Assembly: GCA_030682175.1 (NCBI GenBank)
Contig: JAUXOM010000036.1
Location: 62,001 to 126,000, forward strand
Reading direction: 5' to 3'
From: Rhodocyclaceae bacterium
Lineage (GTDB): Bacteria; Pseudomonadota; Gammaproteobacteria; Burkholderiales; Rhodocyclaceae
Length of the DNA stretch: 64,000 nt
Below are positions 7,747 to 14,484 of the stretch, piece by piece. The first letter of the stretch is position 1; every line of letters begins with the position of its first letter. The notes below the pieces were generated by a model that searched no databases, was not told the DNA's origin, and saw only the letters and a list, made by a program, of their open reading frames with translations. Position numbers and translations under genes: made by a program.

Positions 7747-8967
7747 TCAGCAAATCCGCGGCAATTGCTCGCCGGAAAGCCAGTCGACATTGCGCCGCCC
7801 GCCCAGGCAGGTGGTCATCTGGACGAAATGGCCGGGGTCGGCCTGCACGCTGCCGATGCGCACGGCAGCCGCACCCAGCGGATGGGCACGCATGGCCGCC
7901 AGTACCCGGTCGGCATCCGCGGCGGCAACGATGGCCACGAGCTTGCCCTCGTTGGCGACGTACAGCGGGTCGAGACCGAGAAATTCGCAGGCCGCCGCCA
8001 CGGCGGGCTGCACCGGAATCGCCGGCTCATCCAGCAGCATGCCCACGCCGGACTGCCGGGCAATCTCGTTCAGGGTGGTTGCCAGTCCGCCGCGCGTCGG
8101 GTCGCGCAGGCAGCGCAGGTCGGCGCCGGTTTCCAGCATCGCCGCCACCAGCGTGTGCAGCGCAGCGCTATCCGAGACGATCGGCGCCTCGAACGCCAGA
8201 TTCTCGCGCTGGCTCATGATCGCCATGCCGTGGTCGCCGATGCTGCCCGACAGCAAAATCGCATCGCCCGGTCGCGCCCGCGTACCCGACAGTTCCACCC
8301 CGGCCGGCACCACGCCGAGCCCGGTGGTGGTGATGAACACCCCGTCGCCCTTGCCGCGCTCCACCACCTTGGTATCGCCCGCCACCACCGGCACGCCAGC
8401 GGCACGGGCGGCGGCGGCCATCGATGCGACGATGCGGTCGAGTTCGCCCAGCGCGAAACCCTCCTCGATGACGAAACCCGCCGTCAGCGCCAGCGGCCGG
8501 GCACCCATCATCGCCACGTCGTTGATGGTGCCATGCACGGCCAGGCTGCCGATGTCGCCGCCGGGGAAGAACAGCGGCGACACCACATGGCAATCGGTAC
8601 TCAGCACCAGCCTTTCGCCAATAGTCAGGGAAAAAGGGGCCTGGTTCGAATTCGGGGAAAAAGGGGCCTGGTTCGAATTAAGCGCCTCATTTAATTCGAG
8701 CCTGGCCCCTTTTTCTTCTTTTTCTTTGGCCCCTTTTTCTTTTTCTGCTGTCCCACCCGCGCCGAAAGTCGTCAGCGTGACCGAAGGGAATCCCCATGGG
8801 ACTGGCAGGACGGCGCCATCGTCGCCCTGGCGTAAAAACGGGTTATCCAGATGGCGCAGGAACAGTTCCTCGACCAACTGGGCGCCCGCCCGCCCGCCGG
8901 CACCGTGACTCATGTCGATGCGGCCCTGTTTCACGTCCAGCGGGCGGATGTAGGTTTGGCGGGGCAT
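7747..8967 (-). CDS. hypE: Hydrogenase maturation carbamoyl dehydratase HypE, with ~60-residue repeat-derived insert
   Basis: 406 residues against the usual 330-350. HypE (PurM/AIRS fold) receives a carbamoyl group on its C-terminal cysteine from HypF and dehydrates it to thiocyanate, the source of CN ligands of [NiFe]-hydrogenases. Seen here: KQGRIDMSHGAGG at the N-terminus, STDCHVVSPLFFPGGDIG, HGTINDVAMMGARP, RDPTRGGLATTLNE, and the essential terminal PRIC. Between DDGAVLP (residue 55) and GERLVLSTD (about 116) lies a low-complexity insert containing KEKGAKEKEEKGA and a duplicated SNQAPFS, encoded wholly by repeats. The start at 8967 keeps the family N-terminus; the Shine-Dalgarno is weak. 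No other hyp or hydrogenase gene is in the window. Since all catalytic motifs are intact, it may still work. Confidence 0.92.
   Translation of the reverse strand: MPRQTYIRPLDVKQGRIDMSHGAGGRAGAQLVEELFLRHLDNPFLRQGDDGAVLPVPWGFPSVTLTTFGAGGTAEKEKGAKEKEEKGARLELNEALNSNQAPFSPNSNQAPFSLTIGERLVLSTDCHVVSPLFFPGGDIGSLAVHGTINDVAMMGARPLALTAGFVIEEGFALGELDRIVASMAAAARAAGVPVVAGDTKVVERGKGDGVFITTTGLGVVPAGVELSGTRARPGDAILLSGSIGDHGMAIMSQRENLAFEAPIVSDSAALHTLVAAMLETGADLRCLRDPTRGGLATTLNEIARQSGVGMLLDEPAIPVQPAVAAACEFLGLDPLYVANEGKLVAIVAAADADRVLAAMRAHPLGAAAVRIGSVQADPGHFVQMTTCLGGRRNVDWLSGEQLPRIC
8622..8814. repeat. Composite repeat block inserted in hypE
   Basis: Two direct copies of GGGGCCTGGTTCGAATT, each preceded by an AAAAA tract (about 8629-8682), are followed by an inverted, degraded copy (TTAATTCGAGCCTGGCCCC near 8691) and a CTTTTT-rich tract, then by two overlapping dispersed-repeat modules facing each other (8748-8814): a variant core and the long form with TGACCGAAGGGAATCCCC. 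The whole block remains open in the hypE frame. Confidence 0.85.
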
Positions 8968-9014
8968 GGACAAATTCGCTGGAAAAGTTAGGGGCAGATT
9001 CCGGTTGATGATTT

Positions 9015-10253
9015 CTATACGCCCCACAATGACGACAGCGGCGCAGCCCAGAGACCATCGCCCAACGGCACCGTCTCTGTGCCGTCATAGAGCAGAACAC
9101 CCATTTTGAACTGATCACCCGCGATACTTGCCAGCTTTCTCAAGCCACGCAGGTCACTATCCTTCACCGTGGCTGCTGCTTTTACTTCAACGCCAACCAG
9201 TTCTCCGACGGCATTCTCGATCACCAGATCGACCTCAACCTTGTCCGCATCCCGGTAATACATCAATTGATAGTCGCCCTCTGCCGTGCTGGCATGCTTG
9301 AGCAACTCCCCGAAAACGAAGGTCTCCAGCACATTGCCGAAGCGCCCGCGATCTTGCTGGACCTCCGCGCTGCCGAGATCCATGAGCATGGCCAGCAGTC
9401 CGGAGTCGATGAACTGCAGCTTGGGCGTTTTGACGACACGGTTAAGGCGGTTGCGCGCCCAGACATCGATACGCTTGAGCAAATACATCTGTTCGAAAAC
9501 ACCAACATAGCGCGAGGCCGTTTTGCCATCCAGCCCGACCTGCCCGCCCAGCTGTGTGTAGTTGCACATCTGCCCGGCGGTCTGGGCCAACGCACGCAGA
9601 AAACGCGGCAGTTGATCCAGCTTCCCGATACCGGCCACGTCGCGGACATCGCGCTGGGTGATTGCAGCGATGTACTGGCGCGCCCAAGCCACCCGCCGTT
9701 TCACCGATGGCCGCGATATCGCTTCTGGGTAGCCGCCGCGCAACACCCGCTCGACCAGATCATCACCCAACGCTGGTGCAGCAGTTTTGAGAATGCGACC
9801 GGCAAAAACATTGTCGATCCAGTTCGCGGCTCGCCCTTCGATTTCACTCTGGGACAAGGGCAGCAGGGACAGTGTCTCCATTCGCCCGGCCAAAGAATCA
9901 GCCAAGACCAGCATCGCCATCAGGTTGGCCGACCCGGTCAGCAAGAAGCGTCCTGGGCGGCGGTCCTCATCGACACTTTTCTTGATGGCCAGCAGCAATT
10001 GTGGCGCGCGCTGAACCTCATCGATAACCGCACGGTCCAAGCTGCGAACCATGCCGACCGGATCTTCACGAGCAGACAACAGCATCAATTCATCGTCCAG
10101 GGTCACGTAGCGCAGCCCCTGCTCGGCAATCTGGCGCACCAGGGTGGTCTTGCCTGCCTGGCGCGGCCCCACCAGCAGGACCACCGGGGTATCCAGCAAA
10201 GCTTCAGCGATGCGCGGCTCAATCCGACGTGGATAAAGTGAAAGCGTATTCAT
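9015..10253 (-). CDS. AAA ATPase with C-terminal DUF4143 domain
   Basis: 412 residues. Walker A is LVGPRQAGKTTLVRQ (about residues 29-43) and Walker B is RAVIDEVQRAPQLLLAI. The sensor-type segment RFLLTGSANLM and the LPLSQSEIEGR motif follow. The C-terminal half is DUF4143, related to PD-(D/E)XK nucleases, with DKVEVDLVIENAVGELVGVEVKAA showing an E/D...D...E-x-K-like pattern. Such ATPases are common, often horizontally acquired, and sometimes act in toxin-antitoxin-like or mobile contexts; the exact role is unknown. It stands alone, with direct repeats just upstream of its start. The gene is intact and full length. Confidence 0.88.
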   Translation of the reverse strand: MNTLSLYPRRIEPRIAEALLDTPVVLLVGPRQAGKTTLVRQIAEQGLRYVTLDDELMLLSAREDPVGMVRSLDRAVIDEVQRAPQLLLAIKKSVDEDRRPGRFLLTGSANLMAMLVLADSLAGRMETLSLLPLSQSEIEGRAANWIDNVFAGRILKTAAPALGDDLVERVLRGGYPEAISRPSVKRRVAWARQYIAAITQRDVRDVAGIGKLDQLPRFLRALAQTAGQMCNYTQLGGQVGLDGKTASRYVGVFEQMYLLKRIDVWARNRLNRVVKTPKLQFIDSGLLAMLMDLGSAEVQQDRGRFGNVLETFVFGELLKHASTAEGDYQLMYYRDADKVEVDLVIENAVGELVGVEVKAAATVKDSDLRGLRKLASIAGDQFKMGVLLYDGTETVPLGDGLWAAPLSSLWGV

Positions 10254-10266
10254 ACACTCATCGTAC

Positions 10267-10301
10267 CGTAAATTCAGGATTTATTAAGCGTAAATTCCGG
10301 A
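10267..10301 (-). promoter_or_regulatory. 22-bp-spaced direct repeats upstream of the ATPase gene
   Basis: CGTAAATTCAGGA (10267-10279) and CGTAAATTCCGGA (10289-10301) differ at one base and are spaced exactly 22 bp, two DNA helical turns, beginning 14 bp upstream of the ATPase start. The related TTCCGGAATA lies at 10339-10348. A candidate operator for a regulator binding one face of the helix. Confidence 0.45.
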
Positions 10302-10900
10302 ATATATACTCGTTTATTTAGGAATCTCTCTTCGTGTTTTCCGGAATAATGGCCTGCAAAAATAGCTTGCCGCCAAGAACAATAGGACCACGGAACAAAC
10401 ACAATCAAATCGGCGTGTCACAGCTCACTGCTCCCCTGTTTCATCACACCGGCGCAGTCACTCCATAGCAGCGCGATGAAAACCGTGGTCTGACCCCGGT
10501 TTTACGGTTTTATGACCCCGGTTTTACACGCCAAATTCAGCGTGCCGGGCGAGTTCCAGACTTCGCCACGAATGAGCAGGCTCGTCGCCACATCCCGCCG
10601 AATCAAGTTCGTTATCCTGCGGACCGCCAGTTCGCTTCCGGTTGCTCTCCACCCCGCCTCGCAGCGACGCAGTTACCTTCAGCTTCAGGGTCTTGGCTTG
10701 CCCCGACACGGACTTCCACCATGCTGTTATCGCGCCTTCACAGGCGCACTCATTCCGGCGCAAGCCGGAATCCAGTGCTTTCAGACACCTGGACACCGGC
10801 CTACGCCGGTGTGACGGACTTAATCGGTGTTTCCATAGGCTGGGCAAAAGCCTCTGCCCAGCCCCGGCCGGCAGATGTTTCCGATTGTTGCAAATATCCG
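10302..10900. other. Gene-poor interval between the ATPase and flagellin genes
   Basis: I see no credible gene. It contains an AT-richer segment (10302-10420), a direct duplication of TGACCCCGGTTTTA (10491-10504 and 10513-10526), and a REP-like pair: TTCCGGCGCAAGCCGGAA near 10752-10771 and ACCGGCCTACGCCGGT near 10795-10811, a common proteobacterial dispersed repeat. The short ORFs here have no recognisable similarity. Confidence 0.6.
10752..10816. repeat. REP-like palindrome pair
   Basis: Two imperfect hairpins, TTCCGGCGCAAGCCGGAA and ACCGGCCTACGCCGGT, are separated by a CCAGTG...CTGGA linker. This is the widespread extragenic palindrome pattern, usually mobilised by RAYT (TnpA-REP) transposases; none is encoded in the window. 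Confidence 0.75.
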
Positions 10901-10901
10901 C

Positions 10902-10929
10902 TCAAGTTTCCCCGGGGGGTATCCGTTAG
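10902..10929 (+). promoter_or_regulatory. Candidate sigma-28 (FliA) promoter of flagellin
   Basis: TCAAGTTT (10902-10909) resembles the FliA -35 element TAAAGTTT, and CCGTTAG (10923-10929) is a weaker match to the CCGATAA -10 element at a spacing two bases longer than ideal. Its position 65-90 bp upstream of the flagellin start is normal. The -35 segment TCAAGTTTCC recurs inverted at 10957-10966. Confidence 0.5.
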
Positions 10930-10956
10930 TGCAAGCATCGGGAGCAAGGTGCTCTC

Positions 10957-10966
10957 GGAAACTTGA
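10957..10966 (+). repeat. Inverted copy of the flagellin -35 segment in the leader
   Basis: GGAAACTTGA is the exact reverse complement of TCAAGTTTCC at 10902-10911. With 45 bp between the arms it could form a DNA cruciform or an operator pair. The transcript itself would contain only the second arm if it starts at the proposed promoter. Confidence 0.6.
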
Positions 10967-10993
10967 TCACAGACCCGGCTAAGGAGACCCCAA

Positions 10994-12532
10994 ATGGCCC
11001 AAGTAATCAACACCAACATCTCTTCACTGAACGCCCAGCGCAACCTGAACACCTCGCAATCGGCTCTGGCGACCTCCCTGCAGCGCCTGTCTTCCGGCCT
11101 GCGCATCAACAGCGCCAAGGACGACGCCGCCGGTCTAGCGATTTCCGAGCGTTTCACCACGCAGATTCGCGGCCTCAACCAGGCGATCCGCAACTCCAAC
11201 GACGGCATCTCCCTGGCGCAGACCGGTGAAGGTGCGCTGGCCGAGGTGACCTCGAACCTGCAGCGCATTCGCGAACTGGCCGTGCAGTCCGCCAACTCGA
11301 CCAACAGCGCGTCCGACCGCGCCGCCCTGGACTTGGAAGTTCAGCAACGCCTTGCGGAGATTGATCGCACAGCGACTCAAACCTCGTTCAACAGTCTGAA
11401 GATTCTCGACGGCACCTTCGGCAACGCCACCTTCCAAGTGGGTGCCAACGTCGGTGAAACGATTGCTGTCGGTCTTTCCACCAGCATGCGCACAGCCGCC
11501 ATCGGTAAGACTGCGGACTATGTGGGGGGAGCGCTTTACAGTACAGCAAGTAACGTTGGTCAGCAAGGAACCGGTGTCACAACAGGTGCTCTTACCTCAG
11601 GTGCTATGACAATTGCTGTCGGGACTGCCCAAGCTGTCAGCATCGGTGCGTCTGCCGTTGGTTTGTTGGCCGGTCAGAGCATCGGTAGCGCCTATGCAAA
11701 AACTGCAGCAATCAATGCTGCAGGTATTGGTGGTCTAACAGCTACCGCTGACACTACAACACAGTTCGCGTTTACCAACGTTACCACAACCAACACAGCG
11801 TACAGCCTCTCGCTGAATGGCGTTGCAATCTATTCAGCCCTCAACACCAGTGCCACGGGCACCAATACGGCGCTCGATGGTGCTACGGTTGCCGCTGCCA
11901 TCAACACCAACGCGGGAGCCTCGGGTGTGACCGCCTCTTTTAGTGGTGGCAACCTCACTCTGAACGCCGTCGATGGGCGAGACATACTAATCTCCCAAAC
12001 GACGACGGGTGAGACTGGAACAGGTATCGGTGCATTATCGGGCACGAATAACACGACCAATACGACGACAGCATCGATGGCGACGGCAACTACAGCTGTC
12101 GCCGTAGCGAAAACCTACGTAGGTTCTATTCGCATGACCGCTGCGGATACGATCACTGTTGGCGGAACACCTGCGCCTACCGGTTTTACAGCAACAGCTT
12201 TGGCACTGGGCAACTCGGCGCTGAACAGTGCGTCGGTAACGACAGTCGCGAACGCAAATACGACCATCGGACGTATTGACGCCGCTCTGTCCTCAGTCAG
12301 CACCCTGCGCAGCACCTTCGGCGCCATCCAGAACCGTTTCGAGTCGGTGATCTCCAGCTTGTCTGCCACAACGGAGAACCTCTCGGCCGCGCGTAGCCGG
12401 ATTCAGGATACGGACTTTGCGGCGGAAACGGCGCAACTGACCCGCAACCAGATCCTGCAACAGGCTGGTGTGGCGATGCTGGCGCAAGCCAACGCCCTGC
12501 CGAACAACGTGCTGACCCTGCTCCGCGGCTAA
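10994..12532 (+). CDS. fliC: Flagellin
   Basis: 512 residues. The conserved D0/D1 ends are complete: [18 protein letters not shown] at the N-terminus, [19 protein letters not shown], and at the C-terminus [20 protein letters not shown] with terminal NNVLTLLRG. The segment [16 protein letters not shown] (about residue 88-103) is the TLR5-recognised type. Residues about 180-430 form a Thr/Ala/Gly-rich variable D2/D3 region with noticeably less GC-biased codons than the ends, as expected of a surface-exposed, fast-changing part. Filament subunit, exported by the flagellar type III apparatus. AAGGAG at 10981 is 7 nt upstream of the ATG. flaG follows at 12621. Confidence 0.97.
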   Translation: MAQVINTNISSLNAQRNLNTSQSALATSLQRLSSGLRINSAKDDAAGLAISERFTTQIRGLNQAIRNSNDGISLAQTGEGALAEVTSNLQRIRELAVQSANSTNSASDRAALDLEVQQRLAEIDRTATQTSFNSLKILDGTFGNATFQVGANVGETIAVGLSTSMRTAAIGKTADYVGGALYSTASNVGQQGTGVTTGALTSGAMTIAVGTAQAVSIGASAVGLLAGQSIGSAYAKTAAINAAGIGGLTATADTTTQFAFTNVTTTNTAYSLSLNGVAIYSALNTSATGTNTALDGATVAAAINTNAGASGVTASFSGGNLTLNAVDGRDILISQTTTGETGTGIGALSGTNNTTNTTTASMATATTAVAVAKTYVGSIRMTAADTITVGGTPAPTGFTATALALGNSALNSASVTTVANANTTIGRIDAALSSVSTLRSTFGAIQNRFESVISSLSATTENLSAARSRIQDTDFAAETAQLTRNQILQQAGVAMLAQANALPNNVLTLLRG

Positions 12533-12620
12533 TCGGGACGCAACAGGCATAAGGTGAAGCATCGGAAGGCGCGGCTCAGTATAAAGAGCCCGCCTCCCGC
12601 CTACAGGCAAGGAGTCGGAC

Positions 12621-12992
12621 ATGGCAATTTCATCCGTCGGCAACTCAGTTGCCAACCTCGGCACAGGCACGCCGCAGCCGGCCGTCCCCCAAGGGGGCGC
12701 GCCCGCGCAGCAGGCTGCCCGGCCGGAGGTGCAACTCCAGGCCCCGCCAAGCCAGCCGCCCCCCGAACGGGCCAAGGTCGAGCAAGCTGTCAAGGAACTC
12801 AAGCAACTGGTAGACCCCATCGTCTCCAACGGCTTGAATTTCTCCATTGACGACAGTACTGGCAAGTCAATAGTACGCATCACCGACGGCGAAACCGGCG
12901 AACTGATCCGGCAGATTCCTTCCGAGGAAATGCTGGCCATCGCCGATTCGCTCGACAAGATGCAGGGGCTGCTGTTGCGACAGGAAGCCTGA
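12621..12992 (+). CDS. flaG: FlaG family flagellar protein
   Basis: 123 residues: a Pro/Gln/Ala-rich N-terminal half and a conserved C-terminal FlaG domain (about 55-120) with FSIDDSTGKSIVRITDGETGELIRQIP followed by SEEMLAIADSL (shown in part). FlaG proteins influence filament length and usually sit directly after flagellin, as here. AAGGAG lies 7 nt upstream of the ATG. A strong terminator follows 33 bp after the stop, so fliC-flaG probably form one transcript, although an 88-bp gap with a GGCTC/GAGCC dyad near 12577-12594 separates them. Confidence 0.92.
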   Translation: MAISSVGNSVANLGTGTPQPAVPQGGAPAQQAARPEVQLQAPPSQPPPERAKVEQAVKELKQLVDPIVSNGLNFSIDDSTGKSIVRITDGETGELIRQIPSEEMLAIADSLDKMQGLLLRQEA

Positions 12993-13025
12993 GCGTTCGC
13001 ACAAGAAATCAAGCGACAGTAAAAG

Positions 13026-13056
13026 CCCGCCCGGTGCAAGCCGTGGCGGGTTTTTT
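13026..13056 (+). terminator. Rho-independent terminator after flaG
   Basis: Stem CCCGCC/GGCGGG extended by CGG/CCG around TGCAAG, with one bulged T, followed by six T residues. Confidence 0.9.
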
Positions 13057-13064
13057 CTTGGGCG

Positions 13065-13445
13065 CTATTCGAGCAGGGATGGCGTCAGTGGATTGACGGC
13101 AGACAATTCGCTGATCCAGCAGAAATCATCGGTATTGACGGTCTCAAGGCCAAGCGAATGTTCCAGACATGTCGCGGCAATCAGCGCGTCGCCAAGGGCA
13201 AGCCGGCGCTGCTGACGCAAGCCAATGGCGATCTCGTAACTGGCCGGCGTGAGATAGACCAGTTCCATGCAGTCGAGCATGTCGGTCAAGGCAGCCTTTT
13301 CGTCCGCCCCCAGCTTGTGATAACCAAGAACCTCGACCCGGCTTACGACCGAAATCTTCGGCTGGGCATTGAGCAGCCACTTCCTCAGATTACGATACTC
13401 CGGCTGTGTCGCGTAAATCAGTACATTGCTGTCCGCGAGGAACAT
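13065..13445 (-). CDS. PIN-domain toxin, VapC-like
   Basis: 126 residues from MFLADSNVLIYA. The PIN acidic residues are visible: D in ADSNVLIYA (residue 5), E in VVSRVEVLGY, and D pairs in LALGDALIAATCLEHSLGLETVNTDDF (shown in part). PIN toxins of this type are Mg-dependent RNases. The antitoxin gene ends 2 bp upstream on the same strand, the normal VapBC arrangement. A longer upstream start was rejected because it would overlap the antitoxin and lacks similarity. Confidence 0.9.
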   Translation of the reverse strand: MFLADSNVLIYATQPEYRNLRKWLLNAQPKISVVSRVEVLGYHKLGADEKAALTDMLDCMELVYLTPASYEIAIGLRQQRRLALGDALIAATCLEHSLGLETVNTDDFCWISELSAVNPLTPSLLE

Positions 13446-13447
13446 CT

Positions 13448-13696
13448 TCAATCGCGGCCGGGCAGGTTGCGATCCAGACGCTGCTCGCGTTGCCATGCGA
13501 CGGGGTCGGCGTTCCCGAAGGGGTTCATGCTTGCCAAGCGCTCCAGTGCGGCGGCGAATTTCTGCCGCCTCTCGCCGCGGTCGCTTGCCTGCCTGCTGGC
13601 TTTTTGCTCAAGAAAGAGCACATAGTCGAGGACTTCGCCGCGCAAGTGCGCGGGCAACCTCACGACATGTTCCTGAATGGTCTGCTCCAATGTCAT
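13448..13696 (-). CDS. Antitoxin of the PIN toxin (DUF2281-like)
   Basis: 82 residues from MTLEQTIQEHVVRLPAHLRGEVLDYVLFLEQKA (shown in part), the DUF2281/AbrB-accessory helical pattern seen in VapB-type partners. The C-terminal tail with NPFGNADPVAWQREQR is probably the toxin-wrapping segment. AAGGAG lies 9 nt upstream of the chosen ATG at 13696; the ATG at 13714 overlaps that ribosome site and was not chosen. It is autoregulated in most such systems; no clear operator was identified here. Confidence 0.75.
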   Translation of the reverse strand: MTLEQTIQEHVVRLPAHLRGEVLDYVLFLEQKASRQASDRGERRQKFAAALERLASMNPFGNADPVAWQREQRLDRNLPGRD

Positions 13697-13882
13697 CGCC
13701 TTATACTCCTTCATCCTGTTGCGGCCAGTATAACTGTGCGAAGCGGGTGCATTCGAAAGTGTGGGGCGTCGTTTCAAAGCCTCCCCTTGCGGGAGAGGGG
13801 TGAAAAGCGTTCACTCAACCAACACTTTCGATCACACCCGTGCGAAGCAGCATAGGCATAACGGCAACCTAAACCGCTCACA

Positions 13883-13909
13883 GCTCACCCGGCAACGGGT
13901 GGGCTTTTT
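13883..13909 (+). terminator. Orphan plus-strand terminator hairpin
   Basis: GCTCACCCG/CGGGTGGGC stem (one T-G wobble) with GCAA loop, then TTTTT. On the plus strand there is no recognisable gene upstream (13697-13880), only palindromic repeat. It could close a small RNA or be a leftover of an earlier gene. Confidence 0.6.
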
Positions 13910-13925
13910 GCGTTGGTGCGCTCCG

Positions 13926-13986
13926 AAAGTCGGCGCAGCCTCTTCGGGCCGCTTCCGGCCTGATGGCCTCCCTGCTGGCGGGACGG
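13926..13986 (+). repeat. Core dispersed repeat interrupted by a unique 38-bp insert, copy 6
   Basis: AAAGTCGGCGC at the left and CTGGCGGGACGG at the right are separated by about 38 bp rich in GGCC dyads. The left and right halves are the normal core halves, split at the same point where the long form carries its TGACCG insert. Confidence 0.7.
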
Positions 13987-13998
13987 GAGTGGCGGCAG

Positions 13999-14307
13999 TC
14001 AGGCTGCCAGCTTCCGCTCGGGGGCACCGCTGCGGGCTTCCGCAATGATCTCGGCGGCCTGCCCGTCGTCCATACCGCGCTTGCGCAGCACATCGGCCAG
14101 ACGCTCCCATTGGGAACCGTGCAGTTCAGTCAGGCTTTCGCGCAGTCCCTTGCCGATATAGAAGCGGATCAGCGGCTGATAGCCACTCATGCCAAGCATC
14201 GGCGCGACGCGCTTCAATTCCTCGATCACATCCTCTGGAAGGCGCATGGAAATTGTCGTCATCGGTCGATCCGGGTTCTTGCGGGCATCAATATAGGCGG
14301 GCTTCAT
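13999..14307 (-). CDS. CopG-type ribbon-helix-helix antitoxin
   Basis: 102 residues from MKPAYIDARKNPDRP. The MTTISMRLPEDVIEELKRVA segment is a ribbon-helix-helix strand followed by helices, as in CopG-family antitoxins paired with DUF497/BrnT toxins. AAAGGAAA precedes the ATG. It overlaps by 20 bp the 3' end of a truncated BrnT-like toxin gene, the normal toxin-then-antitoxin order. Because the toxin is broken by the IS, this antitoxin is presumably an orphan. Confidence 0.8.
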   Translation of the reverse strand: MKPAYIDARKNPDRPMTTISMRLPEDVIEELKRVAPMLGMSGYQPLIRFYIGKGLRESLTELHGSQWERLADVLRKRGMDDGQAAEIIAEARSGAPERKLAA

Positions 14308-14484
14308 AGCGTTTCCTTTCGGTGGATGTTGCATGGCGAGCCGAAATGAAGAGCACTTCGGCATCGGATTCCTCAATCTGCACCACAAACAGGGTCGCCG
14401 CCTGTCGCGTCTTGCCGATCAAAGCTTGCCGGCGGTCCGTATACCCTTCGCCAGCGGACGTATAGAGCGCATCACGATCAAGGA
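14288..14484 (-). pseudogene. Truncated BrnT/DUF497-family toxin gene
   Basis: Reading the minus strand gives about 65 codons of toxin C-terminus, including DRDALYTSAGEGYTDRR, LIGKTRQAATLFVVQIEESD and the family ending VLFISARHATSTERKRYE, then a TGA at 14288-14290. No start codon or N-terminal half exists: the reading frame meets the left inverted repeat of an ISAs1-family element at 14485. The missing half is not found beyond the other end of the IS. The ending ISARxATxxERxxYE is diagnostic of BrnT-type RNase toxins. The pairing with the adjacent ribbon-helix-helix antitoxin supports this. Confidence 0.8.

Noticed and set aside
10512-10847. Short frames on both strands upstream of flagellin
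   Set aside because: They coincide with REP-like palindromes and have no similarity that I recognise.
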